Positions 55,045-64,000 of a stretch of 64,000 nucleotides of DNA are shown one piece after another. The notes below the pieces were generated by a model, which had not been told where the DNA came from, searched no databases, and saw nothing but the letters and a program-made list of their open reading frames with translations. Position 1 is the stretch's first letter; each line of letters starts with the position of its first letter. Made by a program: the position numbers and the translations under genes. Source of the stretch: Coptis chinensis (lineage: Eukaryota; Streptophyta; Magnoliopsida; Ranunculales; Ranunculaceae); assembly GCA_015680905.1 (NCBI GenBank), contig CM027377.1, forward strand, positions 63,819,501 through 63,883,500, read 5' to 3'.

Positions 55045-56653
55045 TGATAAACGTAAAATGAATAGTTTTACTCATAAATAAATGATAAAACTTAAACGTA
55101 AGTAAAACTAAAACTATTTTCTACTAAGGTTTTAACAAAGTTTTCTACTCTCAATACTATTGAAATAGAGTTGGAATAGAAGATTTGTTCCACTCCTAGT
55201 TCTTTAGTATTAGCGTTTTCTAAGATTATCTGTCATATCCAAAGTCAATGAGAGTTTTACAGAAGAAATTATACTACGATGCAAATTATACTAACGATAC
55301 GATAATTCAACTATGAAATGCTAAATTGAATCTAGATAAATAATTAGGGGGGATTGATTCCATCTTAACTCAACTTAATCAACTAACAAAGAAATGTCGC
55401 AATCCAAACCGAAATGCTTTCGCATAACAAATTGGTAATTCTAATCCCTAATAATTATTCATAGCAATCTCTACCAAATAATAACTAGCATGTGAAGCAA
55501 TCAAACCCATTCTCATGGTGAACTAATTACTCTCTAGAATTGAATAGATTATCACGACGATTTCTTTGTTAACTAAGATCAAGTTTCATCAAGGCTTCCT
55601 CAAACCCCTCTAATTGAGGTTTAGCCTAGAATCATTATGCTATCATTTCCAATTGAATTTAAATAAGACATAATATAAAGATTCTAACTTTACTAATATA
55701 AAGATTCTAATCAATAATTCAAAACCAAACTAATACCTATGAAATGATTAACAACTAAGATTGAAATTAATTCTAATGAATTTAATAATTAAATTAGATT
55801 ATGATTAACTAATTATGAAATAAAGACAACTAATTTATGAATTTAACAATACTAAACTAAATAAGACTTTAATCAATAAACTAAATCGGAATTAAAAACT
55901 AATACTTTATTATAAAACTAAATATGATTCTCAATTAATCATTTACTTGTTCTAACTCTAATTAATTGAAAGGTAAACTAGATCTAAAACAATATATGAA
56001 AAACTAATTAATGGAGAGAAAACTAGATCTAAAACTCTGCTCTAATGGCTACTTCCTATCTAAACTAAGTATTTCTTAAGAGTTAAGTCTTGTGTGTTAA
56101 ACTGGAGGAGACCAGATCCACATTTTAGTGCATGGGATGAGGAGCCATGTTTTGGGCTGGAAAATCGAGACCAAAGGCCAATTTCTTCAGTCCATAGACC
56201 TTTTTCCAGCTGGATTTGACTTCAGCAGACTTTTTGTCCATTTTTGCTCCTCTGGTTGGGTCAAGGCTTAGACCATTGAAAAGCATTTTCTGAGCCAATC
56301 GTTTTGACATAAGGTAGGCCTAATTCTGAGATCTGAGACCAAAGATATGGCCTTCGGAAGTTCTGCTGACTTTTGTGTGTTGTTTCTGCCTGCGTTGACT
56401 TTGACTTTTCAGCTTTGACCGGGCTTTATAAAGGCTTTTTCTCCTTGAATCTTGGCCTTTAATCACAGAACTTCTTAACAACCAACCCTTGCTCCTTTAT
56501 CTAGCCAAAGTGACACATTTCTGCACAAAATTGACTTCAATGCCTGGAATACATAAAAGCATGTAATCAGCATTAACTCTTATTTATTACTTGCATAATT
56601 GGTCTAAAGGATTATTGTTAAGGGGTTAAAACTACAGTTTTGGGCTTTTATCA
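55045..56653 (-). repeat. E3 LTR(c), the outer 5' LTR
   Basis: 1609 bp, the same family as LTR(a) and LTR(b). Its end adjoins the tRNA-derived sequence and its start adjoins the GCACG duplication (56654-56658). Confidence 0.9.
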
Positions 56654-56658
56654 GCACG
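56654..56658. repeat. target-site duplication GCACG, right of E3
   Basis: Pairs with 21123-21127. E2 resumes after it. Confidence 0.85.
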
Positions 56659-56756
56659 CAGGCAATTCACCACCGATTCGACCAATTTTTTAATAGCACC
56701 ATCCCCTCACTTAACGAAACCAATATAGGCCCTCAGAAATTCATTTCAATCACTCT

Positions 56757-57803
56757 GTGGCTAGAAATCAGAGAATCACAGTTGAGCAAAATTTTACAAA
56801 TCTCTATAATTCTGGAATGTTCCATCCCTTTTTCGATGAGGAAATTGCTAATAGAGAGTGGGAATACCTTTTGCATCGAATTCCAGCTCATTACTCCGAA
56901 GATTTAGTGTTGAAGTTCTATAACAATAGAGGTTTTTGGGGGAATGAGTTTTGGATTACGGCGGATGGGTGGGAACATGAACTGACGTTGGAGTTGATAT
57001 CGACTATGGTAAATATTCCAATCAACTCCAATAGTCCGACACTGCTGATATCGAAGTATCCGAATACAATGGAGTTGATGTTTGACACGCTTCTCGATGG
57101 TAAATATAATGATGGTTCGAGATGCGTGTACCAACATTCCCTCCGACGGAACCAACTGGCAATCACGCAATGGATGGCCTACAACATCATCGGTTCATCG
57201 AAGACGTCTGACCTCAACAAGACATTCTTGCATCTGCTCTGGATACTTCAGGAGAAGAAGGAAACTTTTTGCATTGTCCATTTCCTTGGCCATGTACTTA
57301 CGACTGCTTCTGACAGGTCAGCTCCTCTTGCTATACTTGTTACACAGATTATGATAAATTTAGGGTTCTATTCCACTAGTCCATTAATTCAAACAAGGTC
57401 TTTCAAAAAATTTGCGATTTTTGAGACTTGTGTCATGGACCACTAGGAACCTATAGCGAGAGATGATATTGAGCGTGATAACGTACCTCCTCCTCCTCCT
57501 TCACCACCCAACTGTTTTAATGAGGATACCATGCACCAAATCAGCACTCCCATGGAAGCTTTGAGACACATGAACTCGGGAATGCGTAGCATGTTTGTCC
57601 GCCAGGATAAGTTTCAACAGGAATTACGTGATCGTTAGGGCCATTTCCAACGCATGATGATGGCTAATCAGCAACAGTTTCAAGAACATGTGGTTAGGTC
57701 TTTGGCAACCATATAGGAACAGTTATCTCAACCAGGAGTTTGCAGTACTTGTCGTCGTCGAAACCCTGGTTCATCATCAGCTAACCTTGAGGATTCACCA
57801 TAG
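56757..57803 (+). pseudogene. E2 ORF A1
   Basis: The frame to 57446 (about 229 codons) has an F-F-D-E-E-I-A-N-R-E-W block, then SEDLVLKFYNNRGFWGNEFW, LTLELISTMVNIPINSNS, CVYQHSLRRNQLAITQWMAY and LHLLWILQEKKETFCIVHFL. It matches E3 A1 in order and spacing. Downstream blocks to 57803 have MNSGMRSMFVRQDKFQQEL and a C-x-x-C-R-R-R-N basic tail. The start could be GTG at 56757 or an upstream codon; this was not resolved. Resembles the 'putative plant transposon protein' family. Broken fossil. Confidence 0.65.
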
Positions 57804-58083
57804 CAGCTTGTTCCTCTTAGTCTAAAAAATGACTCTATCATTTATTTCCCTTATACACTGTATTTTTATTTTTCTAATGATGAAAAACGATATATCGTTT
57901 GATTTCTCATAATTTTGTATCTTCATCCGGTTTGAATGAGAAATTATTTATGTTATGCGATTATTGTCATTCCTAAAATGGTAGCTTGTTCCTTGATGCA
58001 CTAGGCCTACTCTCTAAGCCCAACGGTCAGATACCCAATGGACTGATCCAAACGGTCAGATACCCAACAGTCAGATTTTCCAT

Positions 58084-58090
58084 TATAAAT
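58084..58090 (+). promoter_or_regulatory. internal TATA box between E2 ORFs A1 and A2
   Basis: TATAAAT about 110 bases before the micro-ORF start, followed by a CT-rich stretch as in plant 5' UTRs. E3 has the same arrangement in its A1-B spacer. Confidence 0.5.
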
Positions 58091-58199
58091 CCAACTCTCC
58101 TCTTCAACCTTCACTCACCCACTTCTCTCACTCTCCTCAAATTCATCTTCATAAATTCTCATTTTCTTCAATATAAAGGATCTAATCGAGCGATTGGAA

Positions 58200-58295
58200 A
58201 TGGAGCAACGCGAATGGGCTATCACATTATTCGTGATAACAGTATTTATCATTGTTCTATTGTCGATTATGTATAACATCCTCCAGAATATCTAG
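58200..58295 (+). CDS. 31-residue micro-ORF, predicted single membrane span
   Basis: ATG at 58200 opens MEQREWAITLF, followed by about 16 strongly hydrophobic residues (rich in Ile, Val, Leu), and ends YNILQNI with TAG at 58293-58295. Acidic and basic residues occur only in the first five positions, so the predicted protein is a tiny single-pass membrane peptide. It is the first ATG after the TATA box at 58084 and its CT-rich leader. I know no homologue. It may be a chance ORF; composition and position are the only support. Confidence 0.3.
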   Translation: MEQREWAITLFVITVFIIVLLSIMYNILQNI

Positions 58296-58945
58296 ATCTA
58301 TGTAACCTACATCTCTCTTTCCCTTTGTCGGTTTGTATATTAGTATGGTATGTTAAATAATTCCCACACATTTGTACGGGTTACGTATTAAATGGAGAAG
58401 TTTCCTATTTTATATTTGTGTGTATTAGTTGTATTTTTACCTTCTCAAAAAAATAATAAATAAAGCAACGATCAAAACCATAACAAAGAAGAAAAATCTA
58501 TAACTCACCAAAATAATTCAATCTCAACTTATTGTTTTTAGAATAGATTGTGCACGCTACACGGTACACCTAACACTTGTCATACACGCAACTCGATAAT
58601 TATATCCAGCTTCCTTTATTGAGGTATGATCAGCAATTCTGAAATTACGTGTAGGTCTAACTGCCCTGTGAAACCTTCCTCCATACTTTCTATCATTTTA
58701 ATACCTCATTAATTGTTGTTGGACATCTGACATGAAAAGAGATACTATGGATACCCATAGTTTCTGTACATAATTGTGTGTACCAACACCACATGGTTCA
58801 CTTGTGTTTTCACATATTAATTCTAGATCTAACTGCACTTGGAATCCTGATTGTTACAGACTCATAGATTGGCTATAAATCTCTTCTTTTCAGCCATTCT
58901 CATTTCAAGCATCCTTTACTATCCTTCCCTCAGTAATACTTCCAA

Positions 58946-60021
58946 ATGGATCACCCAAGAAAAATAATGCCTGAGAAAGACTACCTGAAAATGTTTGATG
59001 ATGGCCGGTTTTCTCCTTATTTTGACATAGAAATTGTACGTCGAGGATGGATGCCTCTTCTATATCATTCAGCAGCTGGTTATTCCCAAGAATTGGTTTT
59101 GATGTTCTACCAATTTAGCGGTCCAGAAAATGGAAAATTCTACTTCAATGCCTATGGACAACGATTTGAATTGACTAGGGAAATTATCTCCGACATACTT
59201 CAAATTCCAATGAATACACAAGAGTTCCTTTTTCCAGAGTCAACATTTGATTCCGTCAAAACTTTACTACGAGCTACCATATCTCGTAGAGAAGTCGGAA
59301 ATAGACATCACGTTGTTCTTCAACGCTCTTTGAAACAGAATCAATGAGTTGTGCTCCACTGGTTGGGACACAATGTGGTAGGTACATCACACCAATCAGA
59401 AGTCACAAAGCCTCAACTTCACCGACTTTGGATTTTATAGACTCAATGGGATGATTTTTGTCTAATCCAACACCTCTGGAACGCGATCACCAGGAAAATG
59501 AGAAGGTTAGCACCTCTACCTACTTTAGTCATGAAAATTATGATACGTTGGGGTTATCCAGTAATTTCTCCAGAGAGACCCCTTCAAAGAGCAAATATTA
59601 GTGAACTCCATACAGACTACTCCGTTGGTTATTGGACTCATGATACTCTGACAGATGAACAGAACAACCCAAGCTCAAACTCTGAACATTTCTTTGATGA
59701 ACATGTCATGCTAAACATTTTTAATCCCACAGAAGGCATTCAATTTCTTTATCAAGGCATGCGGGAACTACACGCTCGTCATGAAATAATCATTAAAACT
59801 CTTAAGGATTTCCAAGAACGTCAAGCAATGCATGATGTTGAACAGGAGGAAATCTTGGAAAATCATTCTCAGTCCTTGCAAAATCACATTCTCCTAATGG
59901 AGAATCAAACTACACTCTCTGCCAGCCTAGGGGACATTCAGATGTAGCTCAACCAACAAATTGAGGAACTAAACAGTGTGGTGCACGATTTGCGTCTCCA
60001 GAATCATCATAATAATCCATG
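58946..60021 (+). pseudogene. E2 ORF A2
   Basis: Starts MDHPRKIMPEKDYLKMFDDG, then F-D-I-E-I-V-R-R-G-W-M-P-L-L-Y, SQELVLMFYQFSGPENGKFY and LTREIISDILQIPMN. This is parallel to A1 but clearly diverged. The C-terminal half (59498-59945) has LYQGMRELHARHEIIIKTLK and a Gln/Glu/His-rich, probably coiled-coil region like the E1 remnant at 1-318. Paralogue of A1 in the same element. Broken fossil with a few breaks. Confidence 0.65.
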
Positions 60022-60296
60022 ATTTTCTTATTGAATAAAAATAAAATAATAATACTAAGTCAATAAATAAATAATCGAATATATCATTATGTTTTTCGCC
60101 ATATTATGAATTTTGTTGTTATCTTTGTGTCTTCTTTTGTAAGAAATGCCTACTAGAATTGTCATAATTCACGTTGTGACAAGAACAATTTTAACATGTG
60201 ATTTTCAATGTCATTACAGGAGGGTCTATTCTCTTCCATACTCATTTATCAATCCAGTTTGCCTTTATCCTTACCCATTTCTTTACTTCATCCAAC
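60022..60296 (+). promoter_or_regulatory. E2 A2-B gap with candidate 3' splice site
   Basis: AT-rich sequence. TTTTCAATGTCATTACAG ends at 60219 and is followed by GAGGG and a T/C-rich leader to the B start at 60297. No gene otherwise. Confidence 0.45.
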
Positions 60297-60910
60297 ATGG
60301 CATCTTCATCAAACATTGCATCTTCATCAAATATGACACCTCCGAAACTCATTCCTGAGCAATCCTTTCAGTCTATGATGGATTCTAATACTTATGGTCA
60401 TATCTTCCGTGACTACATCACTAACATTGGGTGGTCTTTCCTAGTTCTTCAATTTAACCAAACTTATTCTCCAAGTTTGGCTGCATACTTTTATGCTAAT
60501 ATGGGGGACACACCAACATTCAACGTTGCGCACGGCTTCTTCTTAGACGGATTCATAATCCAGGTTGGTGGCACACATCATATCTTTTCTGAGCCAATGC
60601 TTGCCCTAACTTTGGATCTTCCCTATCACGAGTCGGCATCAACATGGCCATACATCTTTCAAAACTCTACGCGTTCCTTTTCATGGTCTGCTTTTAGCAA
60701 AACATACGGTGATGGCCTTGCAATAGAAGAAGAAGGACATGGACCTAGTAGATGGCCAAATATCACCATTCCCTTAACAAGTATGACAATGAACGTGGGG
60801 AATGCGATGTTGTTTATCTTACTAAACATCATAGGAGATTGGCATTTTTCAACTGCCAATGATGCCACCTGCATAGTATTCAATGCACTTGCTCAAGGTC
60901 ATACATTCTT
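60297..60910 (+). pseudogene. E2 ORF B, 3' end replaced
   Basis: Starts MASSSNIASSSN; the same frame runs through IPEQSFQSMMDSNTYGH, AAYFYANMGDTPTFNVAHGF, IFSEPMLALTLDLPYHES and SMTMNVGNAMLFILLNIIGD. It is the best preserved N-terminal and central part of B here. Homology to other B copies stops near 60905, where AT-rich LTR-like sequence begins. Fossil. Confidence 0.68.
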
Positions 60911-61190
60911 AAACTATGTCATGGTGGAATTTCCCCCCTCTATGTTCTTCCAATTTATTAAATTCACCTTTTAATTGCATAGTTAAATTAGTTTAATTTA
61001 TAATTAGTTTTAGTTTAAATATATCACTTAACATATTACTCTCACCATTGTTCTTTGTGTTTGATTAGTTGAATTCGTTTAAGTCTAGAGAGTTAAGAGT
61101 GGAACGTTTCCGTACTCTATATATTGCATGAATAATTGATACCATAAGAATAAGGTTAGAGTAATCTAGTTGAGCTTTTACGGGTTATCA
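60911..61190 (+). repeat. E4 5' LTR, truncated
   Basis: Only the last about 280 bases are present, with GAGTGGAACG near 61108 as in other LTRs of the group. There is no TGATAAG start. The left edge joins E2 ORF B directly. Confidence 0.65.
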
Positions 61191-61192
61191 AA

Positions 61193-61205
61193 TGGCGCCG
61201 CTGCC
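61193..61205 (+). promoter_or_regulatory. E4 primer-binding site
   Basis: TGGCGCCGCTGCC, 2 nt after the LTR. It differs at one base from the complement of the canonical tRNA-Asp 3' end and is identical to the first 13 bases of the tRNA-derived sequence in E3. Confidence 0.85.
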
Positions 61206-62427
61206 ATCTTAGTTTCGTTCAATACAAGAATTCAATTGCTTTAATTCAAGGGGCAATACCCCATTCTCTACCCACCCACCCTTTTCATTTTTCTTTCTTT
61301 TTTCTCATATTTTCGTTACTGTTCACTGTTTTAATCATAGAGCGCGCCCTCCCTCCCCTGTGTCTGTGGAATCACAGTGAAGAATACTGTGGTAAAGGTA
61401 TTTTTAAATTTCCAAAAATTCTGAAAAGTTTCAGGTATAATATCTAAGGTGTTATTGATTTACTAAAATATTTTCAGAATTTTCCTAATTGTTTTACCTT
61501 GTGAACAAATATGATCTTTACATTACTGCATTTCAGTTTTCAAACCGTAAGTTCTTGAAAAACAGACGAGTAAGGTAACTTAGGCAGTTCCAAAAATTCT
61601 AAACTTTTTACAGGAGTATATATCCTAAGTCAGGAGTTTTCAGTAAAAATTTGACTAGTTTTTTATTTGGTTTAATCTCCTAACTAGTGGAGTGTTGCCA
61701 GTGTGTTTATGAAGTTTTGCAAACACTTAATTTTTGGAACAACAACCAATAAGGAGGATTTTGTAGAACTCCAATTTCTCTAAAATTTTTACAAGAATAC
61801 CCATGATCTGTCAGGAGTCTCCAGTAAAATTTTGGAGATTTTTTTCTCTGTTTTGATTGGTTAACCATTCAGTTGTTTGTATTGTGTCCGAAAACTGTTT
61901 CACAAACTTTGAAGGGATGTAGAAGGACTTTCATAGCTCTGATTGATCTGAAATTTTACAGACTACTTGATAGACGTCTTAGCAAATTACTGTAAAAATT
62001 TCAAATTTTTTGGAGTGCACCCCACGCCCTAGATAGCCTATTTTTAAGCGTGCCCCGTGCCCAACCAAGGCAAAGTTCGAGCCCAGCTCAAAGCACTGAA
62101 CTCAAGTTTGACCTGAGCGCGACCCGCACCCTACCAAGGCTAAACCAAAGTGTGCCCCACGCCCACTTTTGGAGCAGCCCGATTTTCACAGGTCAGTCCA
62201 AATTTTCATTTCTTCAAGTTATTCAGTGTTTTTAACATCATACAAACACTGAGATCGCGTATACAAGACGTTATTCAAAAACATAGCAAGGAGGCAATCA
62301 AGTACTCTTTCTTCCACTCTTTGCCTCTTCTGTCAGAAGAGTTTTAATTCTAGTATAATCATGCTTGTTTTTCATAGACATAAATACCACACGCCTATCT
62401 AGAATTTCGGACACTACACCTGCATCA
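61206..62427 (+). other. E4 leader with GC-rich minisatellite
   Basis: Noncoding. It has three loosely repeated segments with TTTCACAAACT/TTTGCAAACAC and CAGTAAAATTTT blocks (61500-62000). The GC-rich minisatellite lies at 62025-62165 (CTGAGCGCGACCCGCACCC, reverse complement of the E3 array, thus the same orientation within the element). A CTTCAAGTTATTCAGTG block near 62213 also occurs in the E3 leader near 41787. Confidence 0.7.
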
Positions 62428-63700
62428 ATGGCTAAAGAACAAGAGACTCCTCTCTCTGATTTTTATAAAGCCCTAAACGATGGCCTTAAGTCGTGCATCA
62501 TTATTGTAGACCTAGTGGGGGATTTTCGAATTCCCCCTAATATATTTAACTTGTTACCGGTTTTTCATGGTTTAGACCATGAGAAGCCTTACCAGCATAT
62601 GCGTAGGATAGAGCAAGTTCTCACTACATTCCATCATCCTAGCGTAAGTCTGAATCAAGTTAAACTTAGGATATTTCCTTTCACCCTAGCCGACAAGGCG
62701 GCGTCTTGGTTAACTGCCCAAACGCCAAACTCTGTAGACTCATGGGCTAATCTTGTTCAATTGTTCATGGAACAGTTTTACCCACCACTGAAGACAGATG
62801 AAATGCTTCAAAAGATTCATTTCTTCCTCTAGAATCCTCATTAATCCTTTTCAGAGGCCTGGAATCATTTCACTGATCTTCTCATTGAATGCCCGCATCA
62901 TAATCTTGCAAAGGACACGCTTGTTTGTGCCTTCTTCAAGGGGCTTTTACATCGTCATAAGGAGGTTCTAGATATCATGACTGGGGGTAGTTTTCTTTGT
63001 AAAGGAGCCTTGGAGGCTTATACATTCTTAGAAGATCAATCTAAGAGGAACAACAATTGGGGAGGTAATGACTCTTCCCGCCCCACTCCTTCTTCTTTTG
63101 AGGTTAAACCTGATTCCGAGCTTAAAACTCTGATCGATGCCCTCACTAAAAAGGTAGATGCTATCTCTATTTAACAACAACCCACTCCAGTCATGAACAT
63201 TAAATCTACTCGTTGTAACATTTGTTTTAGTCTTGAGCATTCCGACTTCTATTATCCTCTTGTCTATGCACAACCACCACCACAACCATCAAATTTCAAC
63301 CAGTTAACTCAACATCAACGACAAGGAAACTTAGGTAATCAGAATAGAGGTTTAGTACCTATGACCCAGAACTATCAACATCAAGACATGAACGCTCAAC
63401 AAGCCTTAATTCAAGTTCAACCATCTACAAATGAAATAGTAGTGACCTTGTTAGAGAAACAAAATCAAATTATGCAACAAAACTCCCACTTGATGAAAGA
63501 TCAGCATGATCAAAACTCTAATATGATGAAACAAACGATGTAAATGATGTAGTCTTTGTGTTAAAAGGTTATTGACATGTCTCCTAACCAAAATAATAAC
63601 CAAACAGGCGTGTTTCCAGGTCAAGAAGTGCCTAATCTTAAGTTAACAAACACCGCATTTGAAATAAAAAGTTTAGTGTAACCCTAGGGGACCTACAGGC
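62428..63700 (+). pseudogene. E4 gag
   Basis: MAKEQETPLSDFYKALNDGL, DFRIPPNIFNLLPVFHGLDH, HMRRIEQVLTTFHHPSV and the core VKLRIFPFTLADKAASWLTA, followed by VQLFMEQFYPPLKTDEMLQK. It then has a C-x-x-C-like zinc region (C-N-I-C near 63215-63230) and a Gln/Asn-rich segment to 63540. Close to E3 gag. Fossil with several breaks. Confidence 0.8.
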
Positions 63701-64000
63701 AGTCACTACCCTTCGTTCAGGGAGAGTAGTTGATAACAAAGTAACTATGCCTAAAGACCACCCGCAAACAGAAACTGGAAATAAAACCATATCGAATACT
63801 CACATAAAAATTGATGATCCTACACCTGTAGAGATTCCAATATGGACACCTAGATGGAAAACGACTAAAGGTAAAGCAAAGACTAATAATACTTTGAAAC
63901 CTTATGCTAAATATAGAGGTAAACCACCATATCCCGAGAGACTAATTGTGTCTAAAAAGGACGAAAATTTTGATGAGATTAGGGAAGTGTTTAAAAATTT
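63701..64000 (+). pseudogene. E4 gag-protease junction region
   Basis: Continues with a T-T-L-R-S-G-R-V-V-D-N-K block as in E3 (38500-38600, minus) and K-P-P-Y-P-E-R-L, then D-E-I-R-E-V-F-K-N at the window end, which precedes protease in E2 and E3. Cut by the window. Confidence 0.65.

Larger units (their letters stand above)
21128..56653 (-). mobile_element. E3: three-LTR Athila-like complex
   Basis: One insertion into E2, minus strand. In element order: LTR(c) 55045-56653, tRNA-Asp-like sequence 54968-55042, inverted segment 54819-54967, partial body with ORFs A1 and B (49834-54818), LTR(b) 42275-49833, PBS, full gag-pol, A1, B, PPT, LTR(a) 21128-22742. It contains a LINE, a solo LTR and a CACTA element as later insertions. 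The full body reads almost through in long frames (for example 551 codons at 35266-36921) and has only about four to six breaks. By eye, the first 230 bp of the three LTRs differ pairwise at about a dozen positions (about 5 percent), which suggests an age of a few million years. Confidence 0.85.
57804..58945 (+). other. E2 gap between ORFs A1 and A2
   Basis: Contains a twofold AACGGTCAGATACCCAA repeat (58022-58038 and 58051-58067), a TATAAAT box at 58084-58090, a CT-rich leader (58096-58180), a 31-codon micro-ORF (58200-58295) and AATAATAAATAAAG at 58450-58463 that could end a transcript. Beyond about 58470 nothing is recognised before A2. Confidence 0.5.
56659..60910 (+). mobile_element. E2: right part after the E3 insertion
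   Basis: Continuation of E2 with the end of the post-integrase spacer, ORF A1 (56757), a 1.1-kb gap with a micro-ORF, ORF A2 (58946) and ORF B (60297). It stops at about 60910, where E4 LTR sequence begins, so the E2 3' noncoding block, PPT and 3' LTR are lost. Fossil. Confidence 0.7.
60911..64000 (+). mobile_element. E4: Athila-like element, 5' part
   Basis: Truncated 5' LTR (about 60911-61190, ending ACGGGTTATCA), PBS, leader and gag, running off the right edge. Related to E3 by PBS form, minisatellite and gag sequence. Fossil with several breaks in gag. Confidence 0.8.

Overview
The window is a eudicot-type nuclear plant sequence made almost entirely of nested transposable elements. I see no intact host gene. 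It is AT-rich and carries at least four Athila-like (Ty3/gypsy) LTR elements, a solo LTR, a Ty1/copia scrap, a full-length L1-type LINE and two gene-capturing CACTA-type DNA transposons. The species cannot be named from this sequence.

Layout. E1 (1-10981, +) is the 3' part of an Athila-like element: ORF A2 tail, ORF B, long 3' noncoding block, polypurine tract (PPT) and 3' LTR. It is split at 1817-7860 by a 6.0-kb CACTA-type element carrying exon fragments of at least four host genes: an amino-acid permease, glutaminyl-tRNA synthetase, quinolinate phosphoribosyltransferase and a RAF-like PB1 kinase. A Ty1/copia scrap (10982-11524, -) separates E1 from E2. E2 (+) has its 5' LTR at 11525-13101, then gag and pol to 19830. 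It is interrupted at 21128-56653 by the complex E3 and resumes at 56659 with ORFs A1, A2 and B up to about 60910. E4 (about 60911 to the window end, +) has a truncated 5' LTR, a primer-binding site (PBS), a leader and gag.

E3 (21128-56653, -) is the centrepiece. One 5-bp target duplication (GCACG) flanks a chain of three LTRs. In element order it reads: LTR(c), a nearly whole tRNA-Asp sequence, a short inverted segment, a partial body with only ORFs A1 and B, LTR(b), a full body (PBS, gag, protease, RT, RNase H, integrase, A1, B), LTR(a). Three later insertions lie in E3: a LINE with a 15-bp target duplication inside LTR(b), a solo LTR with duplication CTCCC inside gag, and a second CACTA-type element (26934-32914, duplication TCA) inside ORF A1. 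That CACTA carries a J-domain protein gene fragment, a probable MCM6 first exon and unidentified exons.

The Athila-like elements share features beyond gag-pol: a set of related downstream ORFs (A1, A2, B) resembling the 'putative plant transposon protein' family, a 3' splice-site-like sequence just before each B, a TATA box with a CT-rich leader between ORFs, repeated PPT-like boxes after ORFs, a GC-rich minisatellite at two sites, and a conserved 3' noncoding block with a hairpin. All the LTR elements are treated as decayed fossils.
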